Assembly: GCA_004296785.1 (NCBI GenBank)
Contig: SCVU01000734.1
Coordinates: forward strand, 1-9,001
Direction: 5' to 3'
Length of the DNA: 9,001 nt
Origin: Planctomycetota bacterium
GTDB lineage: Bacteria; Planctomycetota; UBA1135; GCA-002686595
How positions within the stretch are numbered: the stretch's first letter is position 1; each line of letters opens with the position of its first letter. The notes beneath the pieces were generated by a model, which ran no database searches, was not told where the DNA came from, and was given only the letters and a program-made list of their open reading frames with translations. Both the position numbers and the translations under genes were made by a program. This document shows positions 6,767 through 9,001 of this stretch, piece after piece.

Positions 6767-7339
6767 ATGAGCGAGCACACGCGCGATCCGCGGCTGCCGC
6801 CGAACCAGCACGCGACGCGCGGCTGGCCGGTGCTGCACGTCGGCGCGCCGCCGCGGCTCGACGCTTCGAACTGGCGCGTGCGCGTGCACGGACACGTCGA
6901 GCACGCCTACGAGCTCGACTTCACCGCGCTCGCCGCGTTGCCGCGCACCGAGGTCGAGTGCGACTGGCACTGCGTGACCGGCTGGTCGATCCTCGGTGCG
7001 CGCTGGAGCGGCGTGCTGATGCTGCTCGTCGCGCGCAAGGCGATCCTGCGCGCCGGCTGCACGCACGTGCGCTTCGCGGATCCGACCGGTTACGACACGA
7101 CGGCGCCGCTCGAGCACGCGCTCGCGCCGGAGGCGCTGCTCGCGACGCACAAGGACGGCGAGCCGATCGCGGCGATCCACGGCGGGCCGGTGCGCGGCTT
7201 CGTGCCGTCGCTGTATGCGTGGAAGTCGTGCAAGTGGGTGACGGAGGTCGAGTTCCTGACGCGCGATCGGCTCGGGTACTGGGAGCAGCGCGGGTACCAC
7301 AACGGCGCGGATCCGTGGACGGAGCAGCGACTCGTCTAG
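6767..7339 (+). CDS. Sulfite-oxidase-like molybdopterin oxidoreductase
   Basis: A 190-residue protein of the compact 'sulfite oxidase-like oxidoreductase' group (YuiH/YedY catalytic-domain superfamily). These proteins hold a molybdenum-pterin cofactor and reduce or oxidise small substrates that are mostly unknown. The molybdenum ligand is Cys69 in DWHCVTGWS (66-74). Other family landmarks are WPVLHVGAPP near the N-terminus (20-29), HVRFADPTGYDTT, and the near-invariant block HGGPVRGFVPSLYAWKSCKW, ending with RLGYWEQRGYHNGADPW. There is no Tat or Sec signal and no dimerisation domain, so it should be cytoplasmic and resembles bare catalytic-core members. The start at ATG 6767 gives the standard N-terminus. 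An in-frame ATG at 6734 would add 11 residues and overlap the permease gene. No molybdopterin biosynthesis gene is in the window. Confidence 0.9.
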   Translation: MSEHTRDPRLPPNQHATRGWPVLHVGAPPRLDASNWRVRVHGHVEHAYELDFTALAALPRTEVECDWHCVTGWSILGARWSGVLMLLVARKAILRAGCTHVRFADPTGYDTTAPLEHALAPEALLATHKDGEPIAAIHGGPVRGFVPSLYAWKSCKWVTEVEFLTRDRLGYWEQRGYHNGADPWTEQRLV

Positions 7340-7355
7340 CGCGCTCGAACTCGGA

Positions 7356-7361
7356 TACGCT
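7356..7361 (+). promoter_or_regulatory. Candidate -10 box of the beta-helix gene
   Basis: TACGCT matches the first two bases and the last base of TATAAT. Initiation 7 nt downstream would start the RNA near 7368, at the base of the hairpin described next. No -35 box is recognisable. This is weak by itself. Confidence 0.25.
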
Positions 7362-7366
7362 GTGGG

Positions 7367-7382
7367 CCTGGTCGAAACCAGG
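7367..7382 (+). promoter_or_regulatory. 5'-leader hairpin overlapping the ribosome binding site
   Basis: CCTGGT-CGAA-ACCAGG is a perfect 6-bp stem with a four-base loop. Its 3' arm contains the first three bases of the AGGAG Shine-Dalgarno, so folding would hide part of the ribosome binding site of the secreted beta-helix gene. Regulation is inferred; the pairing is seen directly. Confidence 0.55.
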
Positions 7383-7384
7383 AG
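7380..7384 (+). promoter_or_regulatory. Ribosome binding site of the beta-helix gene
   Basis: AGGAG lies 6 nt before ATG 7391. A TTG at 7385 is in frame but directly abuts this site, so ATG 7391 is the start. Confidence 0.75.
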
Positions 7385-7390
7385 TTGAGC

Positions 7391-8596
7391 ATGCAGCGCA
7401 AGACCCTAGCCTGCTTCGTTGCGTTCGTGGCACTCGTGCTCGCCGTTCGAACGCACGCGCAGCAGCACGTGTGGACCGTCGATGACGATGGTCCCGCAGA
7501 CTTCTCGTCGATCGCGGCCGCGGTCGCGGGCGCCGCGGCAGGGGACATCTTGCTCGTCGCTTCGGGGAGTTACGGCGCGTTCACGCTCGAGAAGCGACTC
7601 CGCATCCTCGGACCGACGACGGGAGCGACGCCCGTCGTCAACGGGCTCACGATGATTCGGCAAGTGAATAGCTGCACGCTGAGCGGACTGCGGTTCGCCA
7701 ATCTCTGGATCAAGCAGACGAGCGGTCTCATCGTCGTCGACGATTGCCAGATCGGCTTTCCGGGCGTGGGCAGCCTGACCATCGAGACCAGCGATCAGGT
7801 GCTCGTCAGCCGCTGCCAAGTGCTCGCATCCACTGGCGGTACCGCCGCATCCGTTTCCGACACGAATGCGGTGTTCGTCGACTGCGAGCTTCACGGCGGC
7901 GCCGGAGCGTCCGGCTGGGCCGTCGTCGGAAACGGTGGCGACGGTCTGAGCGTCGCCAATGCCTCGCACGTGTCGCTCGCGGGCTCGAAATGTCGCGGCG
8001 GGGATGCGGGCATCGGATTCGGCGGCGACGGAAAGGCCGGGAACGGGATCCATTCGTCGGCTTCGATCGTCATCATTCGCGGATCGGCGACGGATCTCAT
8101 CCAGCCCGGCTACGTGGACTCGTGCTGTTGGGGCTGGCCGGGGAAGGGCCTCGTCGCGAACGACAGCGTCATCGTCATGAGCGGCGCGTCCATCACGAAT
8201 GTCGCCGCGTCCACCAGCATTGTGATCCAACCTCCGATCGCAGAGCCGTATCTCGAGATCGCAGGAAGCGACGTGCCGGGCGAATCGCGTCGACTCGATC
8301 TGTACGGTCCCGCCGGAGAGCTCGCTGTCGTCGCGACATCCTTGGACTCGGCTCCACTCGCGCTGCCGGGACTCGAGGGGCTCGTGTGGGTCGACACCAG
8401 CGCGCTCCATCAGGTGCTGCCGATCGCGATGCTCGGCCAGAACCTCCCAGCGCATCATCTGTGGACCGTGCCGGTCGACCCGGCGCTGGCCGGCCTCGCG
8501 CTGTGCGTGCAGGCGGGATTTCCGCTGCATCCGGGGACGCTGGAGCCCGCCGCGATCCTGCTGTCGAACCCCGCGCGGATGGTCGTGCGCTTCTAG
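7391..8596 (+). CDS. Secreted right-handed beta-helix protein of planctomycete type
   Basis: A 401-residue exported protein. The Sec signal peptide (residues 1 to about 23, KTLACFVAFVALVLAV then RTHA) is followed by WTVDDDGPADFSSIAAAV (28-45) and GDILLVASGSYGAFTLEKRL. This is the start of pectate-lyase/nosD-like beta-helices, in which the first strand pair caps the helix. Rungs of about 23 residues follow, with cysteines at 95, 119, 142 and 165 stacking in register. A second set of rungs begins at GDGLSVANASHVSLAG (184-198), GNGIHSSASIVIIRG (217-231) and GKGLVANDSVIVMSG (251-265). The last 110 residues form a separate domain ending AAILLSNPARMVVRF, resembling C-terminal domains I associate with planctomycete surface proteins. 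No catalytic residues are recognisable, so adhesion or carbohydrate binding is as likely as lyase activity. Its base composition is lower in GC than its neighbours. It converges with the 8610 gene, 13 nt away. Confidence 0.75.
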   Translation: MQRKTLACFVAFVALVLAVRTHAQQHVWTVDDDGPADFSSIAAAVAGAAAGDILLVASGSYGAFTLEKRLRILGPTTGATPVVNGLTMIRQVNSCTLSGLRFANLWIKQTSGLIVVDDCQIGFPGVGSLTIETSDQVLVSRCQVLASTGGTAASVSDTNAVFVDCELHGGAGASGWAVVGNGGDGLSVANASHVSLAGSKCRGGDAGIGFGGDGKAGNGIHSSASIVIIRGSATDLIQPGYVDSCCWGWPGKGLVANDSVIVMSGASITNVAASTSIVIQPPIAEPYLEIAGSDVPGESRRLDLYGPAGELAVVATSLDSAPLALPGLEGLVWVDTSALHQVLPIAMLGQNLPAHHLWTVPVDPALAGLALCVQAGFPLHPGTLEPAAILLSNPARMVVRF

Positions 8597-8604
8597 CGTC
8601 CTGT

Positions 8605-8619
8605 GCCGCTCACAGCGGC
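8605..8619. terminator. Possible bidirectional hairpin between convergent genes
   Basis: GCCGCT-CAC-AGCGGC is a perfect 6-bp inverted repeat lying between two convergent genes and overlapping the stop codon of the minus-strand gene. It has no T-tract on either strand, so it is not a classical intrinsic terminator. Placement is the main argument. Confidence 0.35.
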
Positions 8620-8988
8620 GGATCGTACGCGAGCTCGTCCTCTTCGATCGCGACGTCGAACGCGCCGTAGAAATCCGTCGTGCTCTCCGCGTCGGAGCGC
8701 TTGCCGTTCGCCGCGCCGCGCGTCGTGCGCTTCACGCGCGCGAGCCGGCCGCTGTCGCGCTCGATCCACATCTCGACCTCGTGGCCCGCCGCGGTGAGCC
8801 CAGCCAGCCGCTCGCACGCGCGCCCGTCGAGCGCTTCCTCGCCCGCGCACGCGGGCTCGCCGAGATTGCGCCGCGCGAACTCCTCTGCGTCCTTGTACAG
8901 CCCGCCCCACAGCGCCGGCACGAGCACCGAGGTCGTGCCCGACGCTCCGGCGAGCGAAGTCAGCGCATCGCCGGCGTTGGCGAACTTG
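8610..8988 (-). CDS. LolA/DUF2092-like envelope protein, C-terminal part (5' end missing)
   Basis: About 125 C-terminal residues of a protein whose N-terminus lies beyond the contig edge. The frame is open through the window end, but the last 13 bases are probably adapter, so the true sequence likely stops at 8988. The visible part has FANAGDALTSLAGASG, then VLVPALWGGLYKDAEEFARR, then EEALDGRACERLAG (a 'gEe.vdGr.c.rl.g' strand), then VEMWIERDSGRLARVKRT and a final STTDFYGAFDV. The order of variable helix, E-x-x-DGR strand, W-I-x-R-x-[ST]-G strand and final Y-F strand is that of LolA-fold proteins such as the DUF2092 group, which bind lipids or sort lipoproteins in the periplasm. A GTG at 8927 could be mistaken for a start, but homology-like sequence continues upstream of it. 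Family assignment is by pattern only. Confidence 0.55.
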
Positions 8989-9001
8989 AGATCGGAAGAG
9001 C
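8989..9001. other. Illumina adapter sequence at the contig end
   Basis: AGATCGGAAGAGC, the 13-base stem shared by the TruSeq read 1 and read 2 adapters, occupies exactly the last 13 bases. A chance match at this one position has probability about 1 in 4^13. It should be treated as untrimmed adapter and not genome. Confidence 0.93.

Noticed and set aside
4324..6780. Minus-strand open frame of 818 codons opposite the ABC operon
   Set aside because: Its composition is R, A, Q, E and P repeats with no domain, the expected antisense of high-GC genes that do have clear motifs.
7406..8530. Minus-strand frame of 374 codons opposite the beta-helix gene
   Set aside because: No recognisable motif; the plus strand has a signal peptide, Shine-Dalgarno and beta-helix periodicity.

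Overview
The window is high-GC bacterial DNA, above 70% by eye in most genes, tightly packed with coding sequence. I infer a member of the Planctomycetota. The strongest clue is the secreted beta-helix protein at 7391-8596: its mature N-terminus (VDDDGPADFSSIAAAV, then GDILLVASGSY) is a form I associate with large planctomycete families. The M28 peptidases, the ABC exporter and the sulfite-oxidase-like protein fit but are not diagnostic. The last 13 bases match the Illumina adapter stem, so this is probably the raw edge of a metagenomic or draft contig.

Layout. (1) Positions 1-547, minus strand: the 5' part of a PilM/GspL-like actin-fold protein, cut off by the window start. (2) A short divergent intergenic region, 548-685. 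(3) Positions 686-4156, plus strand: four genes whose stop and start codons overlap at every junction. They encode a small [2Fe-2S] ferredoxin, an exported PQQ-type glucose/sorbosone dehydrogenase-like beta-propeller, an M28 zinc-peptidase lipoprotein with a complete active site, and a membrane-anchored M28 paralogue that has lost nearly all of its metal-binding and catalytic residues. (4) Positions 4157-4264: an intergenic region with two copies of a 16-bp palindromic repeat placed around a candidate promoter. (5) Positions 4265-6756: an ABC ATPase and a large polytopic permease, overlapping by 4 nt. (6) Positions 6767-7339: a cytoplasmic sulfite-oxidase-like molybdopterin oxidoreductase that looks leaderless. 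(7) Positions 7391-8596: the secreted beta-helix protein, preceded by a hairpin overlapping its ribosome binding site. (8) Positions 8610-8988, minus strand: the C-terminal part of a LolA/DUF2092-like protein, convergent with the beta-helix gene and running into adapter sequence.

How the genes work together. The 686-4156 cluster combines one cytosolic redox carrier with three envelope proteins (an exported dehydrogenase-like propeller, a lipoprotein peptidase and an anchored pseudopeptidase). The two M28 proteins most plausibly act as a pair at the cell envelope, the second one binding or regulating rather than cutting. The ABC pair forms a separate exporter unit, probably with its own control through the palindromes. 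No mobile element, CRISPR array, tRNA or rRNA is visible. The best candidates for new biology are the active/inactive M28 pair in a translationally coupled operon and the twin-palindrome promoter of the exporter.
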